Translations under genes and position numbers: made by a program | Source of the DNA: CAZDIO01 sp964505555 | GTDB taxonomy: Bacteria; Bdellovibrionota_C; UBA2361; SZUA-149; CAZDIO01 | Length of the DNA: 62,217 nt | Direction: 5' to 3' | Assembly (NCBI GenBank): GCA_964505555.1 | Contig: CAZDIO010000120.1 | Location: 1-62,217 of the forward strand | Shown here: positions 17,978 through 26,926 of the stretch, piece after piece | Layout: each line of letters starts with the position of its first letter | Numbering within the stretch: the stretch's first letter is position 1 | Notes under the pieces: model-generated | Seen by the model: only the letters and a program-made list of their open reading frames with translations | Told to the model about the DNA's origin: nothing | The model's database searches: none

Positions 17978-18892
17978 ATGAGAGCTCTAAAATTTGCTCG
18001 GAAGTATTGGTTGGTTGGTGTTATCTCCCTTCTCCCTTTATTTTCACTGGGTGATATTTTAGTCGATATTGGCGAAGGAGAAAATGCAATCCATATTGCT
18101 TCGGAAAGTTTTTTTCTCTTTATTCTTACAGGTGCTTGTTGCTATTTCGGCTGGCGAGTTGCTCTTTCGATAGCGACTGGTTCTCCCTGTAAATCTGATC
18201 GGATATTTATGCCGCTATTTCTTTGCTTAATGACAATATTCTGCCTTGCTACTGCAGACGATGTTTCGAGCATGATTACTAGTGCCGCAGAAACTTCAGG
18301 TTACGTTTCTGCAATAAGTTTCTCAAACAACTTGCACGAAGTCGTACCTGGAAAGTTCTATCGATCAGGAGAGATGTCACCACATCGTTTTCAGGAGGTA
18401 CTACAAGAGAATGGGATTAAAACCGTAATTGATCTCCGCCTTGGTGATGACGATCCGGACCCCTCAGGCCATAGAGAAGCCGATTATACAACAGCGTTGA
18501 AAGTGAACTATCGACACATTCGATTTCATAGTTCCACTATTCCGAGATTAGATGAGATGAATGCGTTGCTACAAGTGTATAAAACAGCAGCTCTTCCAAT
18601 TCTTGTTCACTGCTCAAGCGGAACACACCGTTCTGGATTTGCTGCCGCAGTTTGGATCTTGGAACAGAACGGGGGAACAAGAGAAGAGGCCCTCGATCAG
18701 CTATCTCCTCGGTATGGATTCTTTCGCTTTGAGCGCCGTTTACAAAGTTTCTTCAAAGGTCATCCTACCCTTGACACACTTATCTGGCGCTACACAAAAG
18801 AAGCCCCTTCCTCACAATCTTTTAGTACCTGGATCCAGCAGGCTCTCGGAAAAGACCCCTCCCTTGAGAGAAATTTGTCTTTAGCGCCCTGA
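17978..18892 (+). CDS. Membrane-anchored Cys-dependent phosphatase
   Basis: A protein of 304 residues with about three hydrophobic segments in the first 95 residues (around WLVGVISLLPLFSLG, FFLFILTGACCYFGW and PLFLCLMTIFCLA), followed by a phosphatase domain of the tyrosine/dual-specificity class. The P-loop HCSSGTHRSG at 211-220 has nucleophile Cys212 and Arg218. VVPGKFYRSGEMS and GIKTVIDLR are typical of bacterial DSP-like proteins (SIW14/DUF442-like). The catalytic domain may face the periplasm or the cytosol. ATG 17978 is preferred over GTG 17897. It lies 132 nt after the DACNV-type gene. Confidence 0.75.
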   Translation: MRALKFARKYWLVGVISLLPLFSLGDILVDIGEGENAIHIASESFFLFILTGACCYFGWRVALSIATGSPCKSDRIFMPLFLCLMTIFCLATADDVSSMITSAAETSGYVSAISFSNNLHEVVPGKFYRSGEMSPHRFQEVLQENGIKTVIDLRLGDDDPDPSGHREADYTTALKVNYRHIRFHSSTIPRLDEMNALLQVYKTAALPILVHCSSGTHRSGFAAAVWILEQNGGTREEALDQLSPRYGFFRFERRLQSFFKGHPTLDTLIWRYTKEAPSSQSFSTWIQQALGKDPSLERNLSLAP

Positions 18893-18910
18893 GAAGAGGC
18901 TTTACACCCT

Positions 18911-19738
18911 TTAGAATCTCAACTCACCGCCCAGAACTGGACCATGCATAGTGAGATCATACTTAAAACCATTACGATCATGATCGTAACCCAAAGCTCG
19001 ATACCCTACAGCAAACATACTCGTTGGAGAGATTTCGTAACAAAGAAGACTCACCGCTTGCCAGGTAAGCGTTGAATTGGCACCAAACCCGCCGATATCA
19101 CCCATGAAGTTCACAAACCAGGCATCCACGATCTGTATTCGCGTACGTGCTCCAATTATCGGATCAACCCAAGTTTCATCTTCAGAAAAATTCCGCGACT
19201 CAACACCTGCTCCCGAAGGAAGCATCGCGCCATTAAGATCGAGATCGACATCAATATAAGCAAGCCGCATTCCTGCTAACAGATCAAGAGATGCTCGGTC
19301 TTCGCTGATCACCGTATACCCAAGTGTCTCGGTCCATAGAATCTCGCTTAAATCAAACTCAGCATCAGTAAAAACTATCTGCCGAGGTGTGGGACTGGAG
19401 TCTGTAAGCTTTGCCCAGATAAAATCTGTGTTAATACTGAACCGACCGTGGCGCGCATCAAATGTCAGCATGATTCCACCATCGAGATGATCTAGAACAT
19501 CGTTCATACTGAGACTCACATCAGCAGAAACCCCCTTAACCCCCGTCTCTCCATCAATGGCAGTTACCCAGACGTATGGTGCCAGACGATATGTCCAACC
19601 ATCTGAGTCTTCCGCAGCATCCTCCCGTGAGAGATGAGCGCCACCGGAGGTCTGAGCAAATGCCATTTGACAAACAACGGTCATCCCAAAAATGGCAAGA
19701 AACAAAGTAACAAGATGGCGCACCGATCGCTTGAACAT
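18911..19738 (-). CDS. Outer-membrane beta-barrel protein
   Basis: A 275-residue exported protein with a signal peptide ending MAFAQ. Alternating hydrophobic strands with aromatic girdles (WTYRLAPYVWVTAIDGETG, RFSINTDFIWAKL, MFAVGYRALGYDH) and a C-terminal aromatic ending (GGELRF) are barrel features. Such proteins are often annotated as hypothetical outer-membrane proteins with no known substrate. It is convergent with the phosphatase gene, 18 nt apart. Confidence 0.7.
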   Translation of the reverse strand: MFKRSVRHLVTLFLAIFGMTVVCQMAFAQTSGGAHLSREDAAEDSDGWTYRLAPYVWVTAIDGETGVKGVSADVSLSMNDVLDHLDGGIMLTFDARHGRFSINTDFIWAKLTDSSPTPRQIVFTDAEFDLSEILWTETLGYTVISEDRASLDLLAGMRLAYIDVDLDLNGAMLPSGAGVESRNFSEDETWVDPIIGARTRIQIVDAWFVNFMGDIGGFGANSTLTWQAVSLLCYEISPTSMFAVGYRALGYDHDRNGFKYDLTMHGPVLGGELRF

Positions 19739-19781
19739 AGAATTTTTAGAAAGTATGTATTTTTATGTTTATATTATCTTC

Positions 19782-20558
19782 TCACCAAGGCCGCCAATCA
19801 AGCGTTGAGGAATCAGCGACGGTGTGCGATGGCGGAGTCGACATAAGTTCGATGAGCTGATTCGCCCAATCACTAATGGCACTTTTTGCATGCCCATAGC
19901 GCTCGTAATCACGCATGCTAATAATCGTCATCGGATCTGATTCCCGATCAGCTGCTTCACCAAGAAGCAGCTGATTATCTCCACTCCTGAGCTTTGCCTC
20001 AAAAGCAACACTCCCTTTACTAACCACTTTCATCGCAGTTCCTGCACCAGGCACAAATGCTCCGCCCACCGTGCCCACGACGTTTTCAGCTATTTGCGTA
20101 GGTTTAATTTCTGTCAATGCGAGTTCAATGATAATCGTATTCGGACTCGGCGTATTGACTACTCGAAGACCAAGTGCCTTTCTTTCTTTCGCAGCTCGAA
20201 TAAACTCCTCTTGCATAAAAGCGGCGATATCTTCTGCTGATTCCTTCGTCGTCCCTCGACGAACAGCATCACGAATATCCTCCTTCTCACCTTGCCCAAG
20301 ATAGGCAAGTGTCACCGGACGAATCAGAATACTGTCATACCTTTCCCTCATCACTGTCAATGAAGGAACTTCTGGATTTCTCCATACTCGATTAAATGGA
20401 GCTCGTCCCCGAACTTCCTTCATTTCGTCAGCGTGCTCAAGAAAGGCGGTTGGCTTTGCAGGACTTGCCTTGAGGGTTGTGTTGGTTGAACTACAACCAA
20501 CACAACCAACAAGAACAAGTGTAACTATAATGCTCCGAAGCGCTTCTTCTTTTTTCAT
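19782..20558 (-). CDS. DUF3313-like lipoprotein
   Basis: A 258-residue lipoprotein (lipobox CVGCSS). The mature region resembles DUF3313: YDSILIRPVTLAYL, a helical EDIAAFMQEEFIRAAKE segment, PNTIIIELALTEIKPT, GTVGGAFVPGAGTAMKVV and a terminal ISDWANQLIELM helix. A paralog is encoded at 42168-42812. Function unknown; probably a periplasmic outer-membrane-anchored protein. It lies just downstream of another lipoprotein gene on the same strand. Confidence 0.65.
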   Translation of the reverse strand: MKKEEALRSIIVTLVLVGCVGCSSTNTTLKASPAKPTAFLEHADEMKEVRGRAPFNRVWRNPEVPSLTVMRERYDSILIRPVTLAYLGQGEKEDIRDAVRRGTTKESAEDIAAFMQEEFIRAAKERKALGLRVVNTPSPNTIIIELALTEIKPTQIAENVVGTVGGAFVPGAGTAMKVVSKGSVAFEAKLRSGDNQLLLGEAADRESDPMTIISMRDYERYGHAKSAISDWANQLIELMSTPPSHTVADSSTLDWRPW

Positions 20559-20576
20559 TATAGCCCTGCTCGGATA

Positions 20577-21209
20577 CTATCCCTGCTTCTCTGCAACTGG
20601 AACAATCCCAATGGCAAGCGCTTCCGTATAAGTGATCGCAATGGTATCACCCTTCTTGATGCGATCGAGATTTTTTGGATCTTTCGCCTTGACCGTAATG
20701 AAACGACCCTCTGGTCCTTTGACGGTAACCTGTTGCGTTGCAACATTAACATTCTCTACGGTCACAATCGCGTGGATACTTCCAGCAAGTCCTGCCGCAG
20801 GAGATTCCTCAGGACCGGCTTTTCCCGCTACGCCAGTAACAACCTTTGGCACAGATTTCTCCAATTTGGTTGGCTCTCGAACTTCGATCGCTAAAGAGGA
20901 ATAGTACTCTACTGAGACAAAGTCTCCGACTTTAACTTCATGTAATCGCTTCACCGACGGATCAACCTTCATCTTTTCAGTTCGACCATCCGATCGCAAA
21001 AAGGTAACCATTCGATTGTCAAAATCGATAGCCTTTACCTTCGCAGTCATCTTAATAAGTTGCTCTTCAGTTCGAACAAGTGGCTCAGAATACGGAGACT
21101 GGGTAACCGCTTGCGAAATTTGCGGAGCGGGAACTTTCTCAGATTTATCCGCACAGCCAAATATAAATGAAATACAAACAAGAATAAGAAGAGTCATAAA
21201 TCGTTTCAT
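20577..21209 (-). CDS. Lipoprotein with two OB-like repeats
   Basis: A 210-residue lipoprotein (signal ending FIFGC). The mature part has two related beta-rich repeats, each ending in a lysine-glycine-aspartate turn: VKAIDFDNRMVTFLRSDGR to VGDFVSVEYYSSLAI, and VENVNVATQQVTVKGPEGR to KGDTIAITYTEALAI. The duplication suggests two small barrel domains. Function unknown. It precedes the DUF3313-like gene with an 18-nt gap, likely one transcript. Confidence 0.65.
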   Translation of the reverse strand: MKRFMTLLILVCISFIFGCADKSEKVPAPQISQAVTQSPYSEPLVRTEEQLIKMTAKVKAIDFDNRMVTFLRSDGRTEKMKVDPSVKRLHEVKVGDFVSVEYYSSLAIEVREPTKLEKSVPKVVTGVAGKAGPEESPAAGLAGSIHAIVTVENVNVATQQVTVKGPEGRFITVKAKDPKNLDRIKKGDTIAITYTEALAIGIVPVAEKQG

Positions 21210-21307
21210 AGTATCTCCAATTAATTACAGTTTAACAGTTTATCGATCTATCAACACAAGAATTGAGAGGTGGCACCGTTAAGACAGCGCATCCTCTCTT
21301 TCTAAAA

Positions 21308-21808
21308 TTAGTGAACGTTACAAGTACCTCGAATTGACGCAATCTTTCCGTCAATGTCTTGATTATACTGCCCAGCAGCAACACTCACTCCATCGGTGTA
21401 CGTCCCTGAAAGGAGACGCACGACAGCGGTAACTGGAAGGACCGACTTTACCCCATTTTTTACCTGATCGGTCGTTGAAGCTTTCTCCTTCTCAAGGGTC
21501 ACAATGTCCTGTTTTGCAGTATCGCAATTAACTTTTGCAGTTAAATCTGCTTTGGTATTTGAATTTATTGGATCTCCGGTTACTTCGTTCATCACTGTTC
21601 GTGTTCCACTAGCAACAACTCCCGCAGTCCCTGTAACCACCTGTTCAGTTCCTGAAGCTACCGTCCCAACCGCATCACGGGTGCCGTCGACAACCCCAAC
21701 AACAGCATTTGAGGTTCCCGTCGCAATTTGCTTCCCAGCCGCATCTTCTGCACTGGCAATAACTGGCAGCACAAAAATCGATAAAGCAAGAAATACGTTC
21801 CTTTTCAT
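21308..21808 (-). CDS. Exported hypothetical protein, paralog of 35464-35817
   Basis: A 166-residue protein with signal peptide ending VIASA. A Val/Thr/Gly-rich middle with repeated ATGTSNAV/ VASGTEQV-like units may be amphipathic. The C-terminal half (VNCDTAKQDIVTLEKEK, then AGQYNQDIDGKIASIRGTC) aligns by eye with the lipoprotein at 35464-35817, including two conserved Cys that could form a disulfide. Unknown function; probably an envelope protein. Confidence 0.6.
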   Translation of the reverse strand: MKRNVFLALSIFVLPVIASAEDAAGKQIATGTSNAVVGVVDGTRDAVGTVASGTEQVVTGTAGVVASGTRTVMNEVTGDPINSNTKADLTAKVNCDTAKQDIVTLEKEKASTTDQVKNGVKSVLPVTAVVRLLSGTYTDGVSVAAGQYNQDIDGKIASIRGTCNVH

Positions 21809-22223
21809 TCTGTTTTCTCCTCTTTAGTTAATAATCAACAATCTCTATCAAGTTATTTTTAAAGATTCAGTCTCTTAGGTTTATACCCTTCTCTCCTGAG
21901 TCATTGAGATCTGCCCGTAAACAAGAAAATCCGACTGGGTACTTACACCCATGAAAGAAGAAAAGCTACTCGCCAATGTGGTAACTTCGTTGATAAAGAA
22001 GGGACAATAATTGCGAGTCAATTTACCTGAAATGAGCCTTTAAACTGACCAATTATCGCTGTAAATCTCCGCTCTCATTAACCCAGGTGATTACCTTGAC
22101 GCCTAGTTGGAACTATGGTTTTTGGCACCTTGGGGGAGTGTCGTTTTGAACATGTAATCTAATCTTCGACACCCTCATCACTTTGACACTAAAAAAACTT
22201 CTCTGCTTTTAGGAATATTCAAA
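21809..22223. other. 415-bp divergent intergenic region
   Basis: No credible ORF, tRNA or strong hairpin is seen between the exported protein (minus) and the patatin/Omp85 gene (plus). It must hold both promoters, but I cannot place them with confidence. Confidence 0.4.
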
Positions 22224-24485
22224 ATGCACATACGCTCCTTATTGAAAACTAAATTCCTTCTCACCCCTCTCATCTTATGGGGAGCTCTTTGTGTATGGTT
22301 TGGGAGCACCATTTCAGTATCGGTTGCAGAAAACATCGGAGGAAAAAAACGCCCAAAAATTGCGGTTGTTCTTGAGGGGGGAGGAGCCAAAGGATTTGCC
22401 CATGTCGGTGTTCTTAAGGTACTCGAAGCTCTCCATGTCCCAGTGGATATTATTGTGGGAACCAGTATGGGTTCAATCGTTGGTGCCGCCTACGCTTCGG
22501 GCCGAACAATTGCGGAGATGGAGGAGGTGCTCTCAGCTACCAATTGGGATGACCTCTTTGATGAAACTCCCCCACGCGAGGAGGTTCATTTTCGACAAAA
22601 AGCGGGCCGAGAGCGCGAGCTTTTTGGAGATGCAAAAGTTGGTATCAAAGATAGCAAACTTGTTATCCCCACCGCTCTTGTTCAGGGACAAAATGTTGAG
22701 CCGATGCTCCAACAACTCTTTGGAAAAGCTCCTGCCTCTGTAGATTTTGACGATCTCCCTATCCCTTACCGAGCTGTTGCCGCAGATGTTGAAACTGGAG
22801 AAGCGGTCATTCTTGATAGTGGAAGCCTCGCTACCTCTGCTCGTGCAAGTATGTCTGTCCCTGGATTTTTTGCACCGGTGGAACTCAATGGCCGGTTGCT
22901 CGTAGATGGTGGGATCACGAACAATCTCCCGATTGATGTCGCCTTAGATATGGGGGCTGATGTGATCATCGCTGTTGAGTGCGTGGATCACTTAAAAACT
23001 CGAGATAAGCTCACCGGACCTCTGGCGATACCAAGCCAAATTCTCGACATGCTCCTTGAGCGCACCACACAAAATGCCTTAAAACTTCTTCGCACCCAAG
23101 ATCTCCATATTAAAGTAGAGATGGGAGGATACAGCTCAACGAGCTTCAATAACGCAACCGAAATTATGAAACTCGGAGAGGAGACAGCTCGAACTCTCTC
23201 AACAGATTTAAGCAAACTTGCCATATCCGACACCGAATATCAGTCATATTACCAACACCGCACGGGGGAAACTGAATACACACCGGTCATTGAATATATC
23301 CAGGTGGAAGGAGTTGTAGGTTACCATGTAGCGGAGATTAAAAAATCTCTTCACAATCAAGTTGATAAGCCGCTTGATCGAAAACAGGTAATGGAGGATC
23401 TCACCCCGATTGTTCAATCGGGAGATTTTTCTAAGGTCACCTACAACATCGAAGAAAAAGATGGCAAGAAAGGTCTGGTGGTAAAAGCTACCCCGAAAGA
23501 TTGGCTAAAAAACTATGCCCGTGTTGGTTTTTCCCTTGAAGATAATTTCGATGGGGGCAGCAGCTATTCTATGGCTCTTGAAACAAGAATCAATGAGCTC
23601 AACGAACTAGGTGCATACACAGATTTACAACTTGAAGTTGGCAAATCACCTCGTGCATTTATCGAATTTTATCAGCCTCTTTACCAAGGAAGCTCATTTT
23701 TTATCGCTCCGGAGGCAAGTTTTTCTAAACAGGAACTGCCAATACGAAACGCAGACACAATTGTTGCCGAATTCCAACGACAAGAAAATGCACTGGGGCT
23801 CAAAGGTGGATATTCGTTAGGTAAATACGGAGAGATCTCTTTAGGTTGGAAATGGGGTCAGGGCTGGCTTGAACGAAGAATCGGCGAGCCAACGATTCCT
23901 GACTTTGATTACGACATCGGAGAGGTTTTTGGAAAAATCGCTCTTGATCAGTTTGATAACCCAGATTTCCCGACAAAGGGCTATAGGTTAAATCTCTTAG
24001 GTTCAGGCTCCCGCGATGGACTCGGCGCCAGTGACGACTTTGAAAAAGCGTCGATAAATGCCTCTCTCCCTCTTACCTTCGGCGCAACAACGATCCTCTT
24101 TAATGCTGAGGCTGGCTATGCTCCAGAGGATCTGCCCGCAGAAAGATACTCCTCATTTGGCGGATTCTTTGATATCTCAGGATTTGAACAAGGCTCCCTT
24201 GTAGCATCAAATTACTGGATCTACCGCACCGCAGCATATTACCGAATTGCAAAAGGTGGTTCCGCACTCTTTCCCTTTGGAGGATACCTTGGTGGAACTG
24301 TAGAAGTAGCCTCATTAAGAAGTAGCCTTGAGGCATTACGGGACCGGCCGAACGTAATTGGGGGTTCTTTGTTTATCGGTGCAGATACCCCCCTAATTCC
24401 GATTTATTTAGGGTTTGGTCTCTCTGATGAATCAGAAAAATCAGTATATCTCAACGTGGGACGAATTAGCGGAAGAAGGCGATAA
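22224..24485 (+). CDS. Patatin-like phospholipase with Omp85-type barrel (type Vd-like)
   Basis: A 753-residue protein with an N-terminal signal segment, a patatin domain, a POTRA-like segment (about residues 350-430) and a C-terminal barrel ending SVYLNVGRISGRRR. The serine lipase motifs are complete: oxyanion block EGGGAKGFAHVGVLK, nucleophile in GTSMGS, and catalytic Asp in VDGGITNN. This is the PlpD (type Vd autotransporter) organisation, although many homologs keep the patatin domain periplasmic. It probably hydrolyses phospholipids at the outer membrane. ATG 22224 has AGGA nine bases upstream. Confidence 0.87.
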   Translation: MHIRSLLKTKFLLTPLILWGALCVWFGSTISVSVAENIGGKKRPKIAVVLEGGGAKGFAHVGVLKVLEALHVPVDIIVGTSMGSIVGAAYASGRTIAEMEEVLSATNWDDLFDETPPREEVHFRQKAGRERELFGDAKVGIKDSKLVIPTALVQGQNVEPMLQQLFGKAPASVDFDDLPIPYRAVAADVETGEAVILDSGSLATSARASMSVPGFFAPVELNGRLLVDGGITNNLPIDVALDMGADVIIAVECVDHLKTRDKLTGPLAIPSQILDMLLERTTQNALKLLRTQDLHIKVEMGGYSSTSFNNATEIMKLGEETARTLSTDLSKLAISDTEYQSYYQHRTGETEYTPVIEYIQVEGVVGYHVAEIKKSLHNQVDKPLDRKQVMEDLTPIVQSGDFSKVTYNIEEKDGKKGLVVKATPKDWLKNYARVGFSLEDNFDGGSSYSMALETRINELNELGAYTDLQLEVGKSPRAFIEFYQPLYQGSSFFIAPEASFSKQELPIRNADTIVAEFQRQENALGLKGGYSLGKYGEISLGWKWGQGWLERRIGEPTIPDFDYDIGEVFGKIALDQFDNPDFPTKGYRLNLLGSGSRDGLGASDDFEKASINASLPLTFGATTILFNAEAGYAPEDLPAERYSSFGGFFDISGFEQGSLVASNYWIYRTAAYYRIAKGGSALFPFGGYLGGTVEVASLRSSLEALRDRPNVIGGSLFIGADTPLIPIYLGFGLSDESEKSVYLNVGRISGRRR

Positions 24486-24624
24486 TATCTCGCGCTTGAT
24501 AATAAACGCTCTTCTTTGCTGATAAAGTCTCCTGAAGAGTTAATCTCTCTTGCAAGATATCTACCCAAATCAGCCAAGAAACGTTAAACATACCATTAAA
24601 TATACTGTTAAATAGAGCAAAGCG

Positions 24625-25728
24625 ATGAAATTTTCTAACCAGACGACCGATGATTTCTCTCGAGTGCTTGACCTGCTTGTTCGGCTCGCTATCGTTACTG
24701 CCCTGCTCATTTGGTCATTTCAGATTTTAAAACCATTTTTGATGATGATGATCTGGGGCACGATTCTGGCGATCGCGACTGCTCCCGTTTGTGGAACACT
24801 TTCGGATTGGCTTAGCGGCCGTCGAACTCTGGCCGCTGTGTTAACAAGCCTTGCATTGTTATTACTCTTATTGGTGCCAAGCTTTTTCTTAGCCGATTCT
24901 CTTCTTGGGGGGATCTCCCTTGTTCGGGAGAACTGGGAGCAAGGAACGTTTCAGATCCCACCGCCAACAGATCAGGTAAAAGAGCTGCCGCTCATTGGAG
25001 AAAAAGTATATCACTATTGGTTTGTTGCCTCTACTCATCTTGATCAACTCCTCCTCCCCTTAGCACCGTATCTAAAAACGGCCGGACGTTTGATCCTAGA
25101 CACCGCAAAGGGGGTCGGCTTAGCGGTCATTCAAATTATCTTCTCCATTATTATTTCCGGAGTGATGCTTGCAAAACTCGATCGGTTTAAACTCGCGATG
25201 GCTTCTATTGCAAGAAGACTCAATGCCACCCGAGGTGATGAACTCCTCGAAGAAGCGATCGTTACTGTTCGCAGCGTGACTCGGGGAATATTAGGTGTCG
25301 CCTTTCTCCAAGCTGTTTTGACTGGAATTGGTCTTGGAGTTGCCGGTATTCCCGGGGCCGGGCTTTGGACATTACTTGCTCTTGTTTGTGGAATTATTCA
25401 GATCGGGGTGGGCCCAATTCTTTTACTTGCTGTTTTCTATCTCTTCTCCACAGCAACCACCACAAAGGCAGTGCTGTTTTTACTCTGGGCTCTGTTAATT
25501 ATCCCGCTGGATAATATTCTTAAACCACTTCTCCTTGGTAAGGGCACCTCAGTTCCGATGTTAGTAATCTTTCTGGGGGCTCTCGGCGGATTTGTTAAGT
25601 CAGGACTGATTGGCTTGTTTGTCGGCGCAGTGGTTCTCTCTTTAGCATATAAACTTTTTCTCGCCTGGGTATCAGAAAGTCCGCCTCAAGAAGAGGATTC
25701 TTCCCGCACGTTAGCGAAAAATGTTTAA
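24625..25728 (+). CDS. AI-2E family transporter (UPF0118)
   Basis: A 367-residue inner-membrane protein with about eight transmembrane segments in the family pattern: an N-terminal pair (FLMMMIWGTILAIATAPV, LTSLALLLLLLVPSFFL), a cytosolic or periplasmic middle and a C-terminal group with GIPGAGLWTLLALVCGIIQIG and the signature GVGPILLL. Members include YhhT/PerM-like exporters and Na+/H+ antiporter-like proteins; autoinducer-2 transport is shown for few. Its 3' end overlaps the convergent gltS by 18 nt. Confidence 0.85.
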   Translation: MKFSNQTTDDFSRVLDLLVRLAIVTALLIWSFQILKPFLMMMIWGTILAIATAPVCGTLSDWLSGRRTLAAVLTSLALLLLLLVPSFFLADSLLGGISLVRENWEQGTFQIPPPTDQVKELPLIGEKVYHYWFVASTHLDQLLLPLAPYLKTAGRLILDTAKGVGLAVIQIIFSIIISGVMLAKLDRFKLAMASIARRLNATRGDELLEEAIVTVRSVTRGILGVAFLQAVLTGIGLGVAGIPGAGLWTLLALVCGIIQIGVGPILLLAVFYLFSTATTTKAVLFLLWALLIIPLDNILKPLLLGKGTSVPMLVIFLGALGGFVKSGLIGLFVGAVVLSLAYKLFLAWVSESPPQEEDSSRTLAKNV

Positions 25729-26904
25729 CGATATCGAGATAACGATCGCGTTAACAAAATCAATAAAACAGGCACCAACAAGAGGGACAACGAGAAATGC
25801 CCGCGCGGCAGGACCGTAACGTTGGGTCACGGCTGACATTGTTGCAAGCGCATTCCCTGTCGTGCCCAGCATAAAACCGATCATCCCTCCACTAATCACC
25901 GCAGCGTCATAATCTCGACCGGAAACAGAATACATTATTGTCGCGGCAACAATACAAACAAGCGTCGCCTGAACAGCAAGATTTGCAAGTAACGGTCCCG
26001 CAACAGCAAATACACTCCAGAGCTCTAGGCTCATCATCGAAACTGCAATAAAGAGGGTCAGACAGTTACTGCCAATCGCATCAACCCACTCAGAACGGAT
26101 TTTAAAACACCCAAACTTATCATCAAGATTACGAATAATTGCTGCAACGATCATACTTCCCACATAAAACGGAAGCTTCACCCCAAGTGATTCGATCCCT
26201 TTGCTTAAATAAAAGCCAACTGAACCCATCACTAAGATCCATGCATTATGGTACAATAGATCAGAGCCAAGTTTCTCCACTGACACACTATGGTGTTTTT
26301 CTTCTTTCGCAACACCACCCGCTGAATCTCCCTCAGAATGTAAATGATGCTTCCGAATCAGAATGGTACAAATTGGTCCCCCAAGAAGACCTCCTAAAAT
26401 AATACCCAGCATCGCTGCTGCAAGTCCCGCACTTGCGGCTCCTGTCACTCCGGCTTCCTCAAAGACTGGGGCAAAAGAAAGCGCTGTCCCCGGACCTCCG
26501 ACAAGAGAAACTGAGCTCGTTAACACCCCAAAGAGCGCTGGCTTGCCAAACCACTTGGCAATCGTTGCACCAACTCCGACCTGAATAACGAGAAGAAGGG
26601 TACATGCGACAAGAAAAATAAATACCGCTTTTCCTCCTTTCTGCAGTTCCTTAATTGAAGCTCCATAACCAACCGAGGTAAAAAACGCGATCATCATCGC
26701 TGGGATGAGTTGCGTATTAAACGTCACCTTCTGTAGATCGTATTCATGGAGAACGGCAAAGACAATTGCCACTACCAACCCTCCCACTACCGGAGCAGGA
26801 AGATTGTATTGAGAAAGCAATCGAATTTTTTTTACAAGCAACACCCCAAGAAACCACGTCAGAGCGCCGCAGGCTACAGTAACTACGGGAGGAAGTGTGA
26901 GCAT
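25711..26904 (-). CDS. gltS: Sodium/glutamate symporter (GltS family)
   Basis: A 397-residue inner-membrane secondary transporter importing glutamate with Na+. It has about ten hydrophobic segments and the family re-entrant loop regions (VSLVGGPGTALSFAPVFEEAG and GMIGFMLGTTGNALATM). It is the last gene of the minus-strand run decarboxylase, AspT-type exchanger, porin, gltS, starting 22 nt after the porin stop codon, so it probably shares their transcript. The context suggests uptake of an acidic amino acid linked to that system. Confidence 0.88.
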   Translation of the reverse strand: MLTLPPVVTVACGALTWFLGVLLVKKIRLLSQYNLPAPVVGGLVVAIVFAVLHEYDLQKVTFNTQLIPAMMIAFFTSVGYGASIKELQKGGKAVFIFLVACTLLLVIQVGVGATIAKWFGKPALFGVLTSSVSLVGGPGTALSFAPVFEEAGVTGAASAGLAAAMLGIILGGLLGGPICTILIRKHHLHSEGDSAGGVAKEEKHHSVSVEKLGSDLLYHNAWILVMGSVGFYLSKGIESLGVKLPFYVGSMIVAAIIRNLDDKFGCFKIRSEWVDAIGSNCLTLFIAVSMMSLELWSVFAVAGPLLANLAVQATLVCIVAATIMYSVSGRDYDAAVISGGMIGFMLGTTGNALATMSAVTQRYGPAARAFLVVPLVGACFIDFVNAIVISISLNIFR

Positions 26905-26926
26905 AAAATATTGATGCCTTTGAAGA

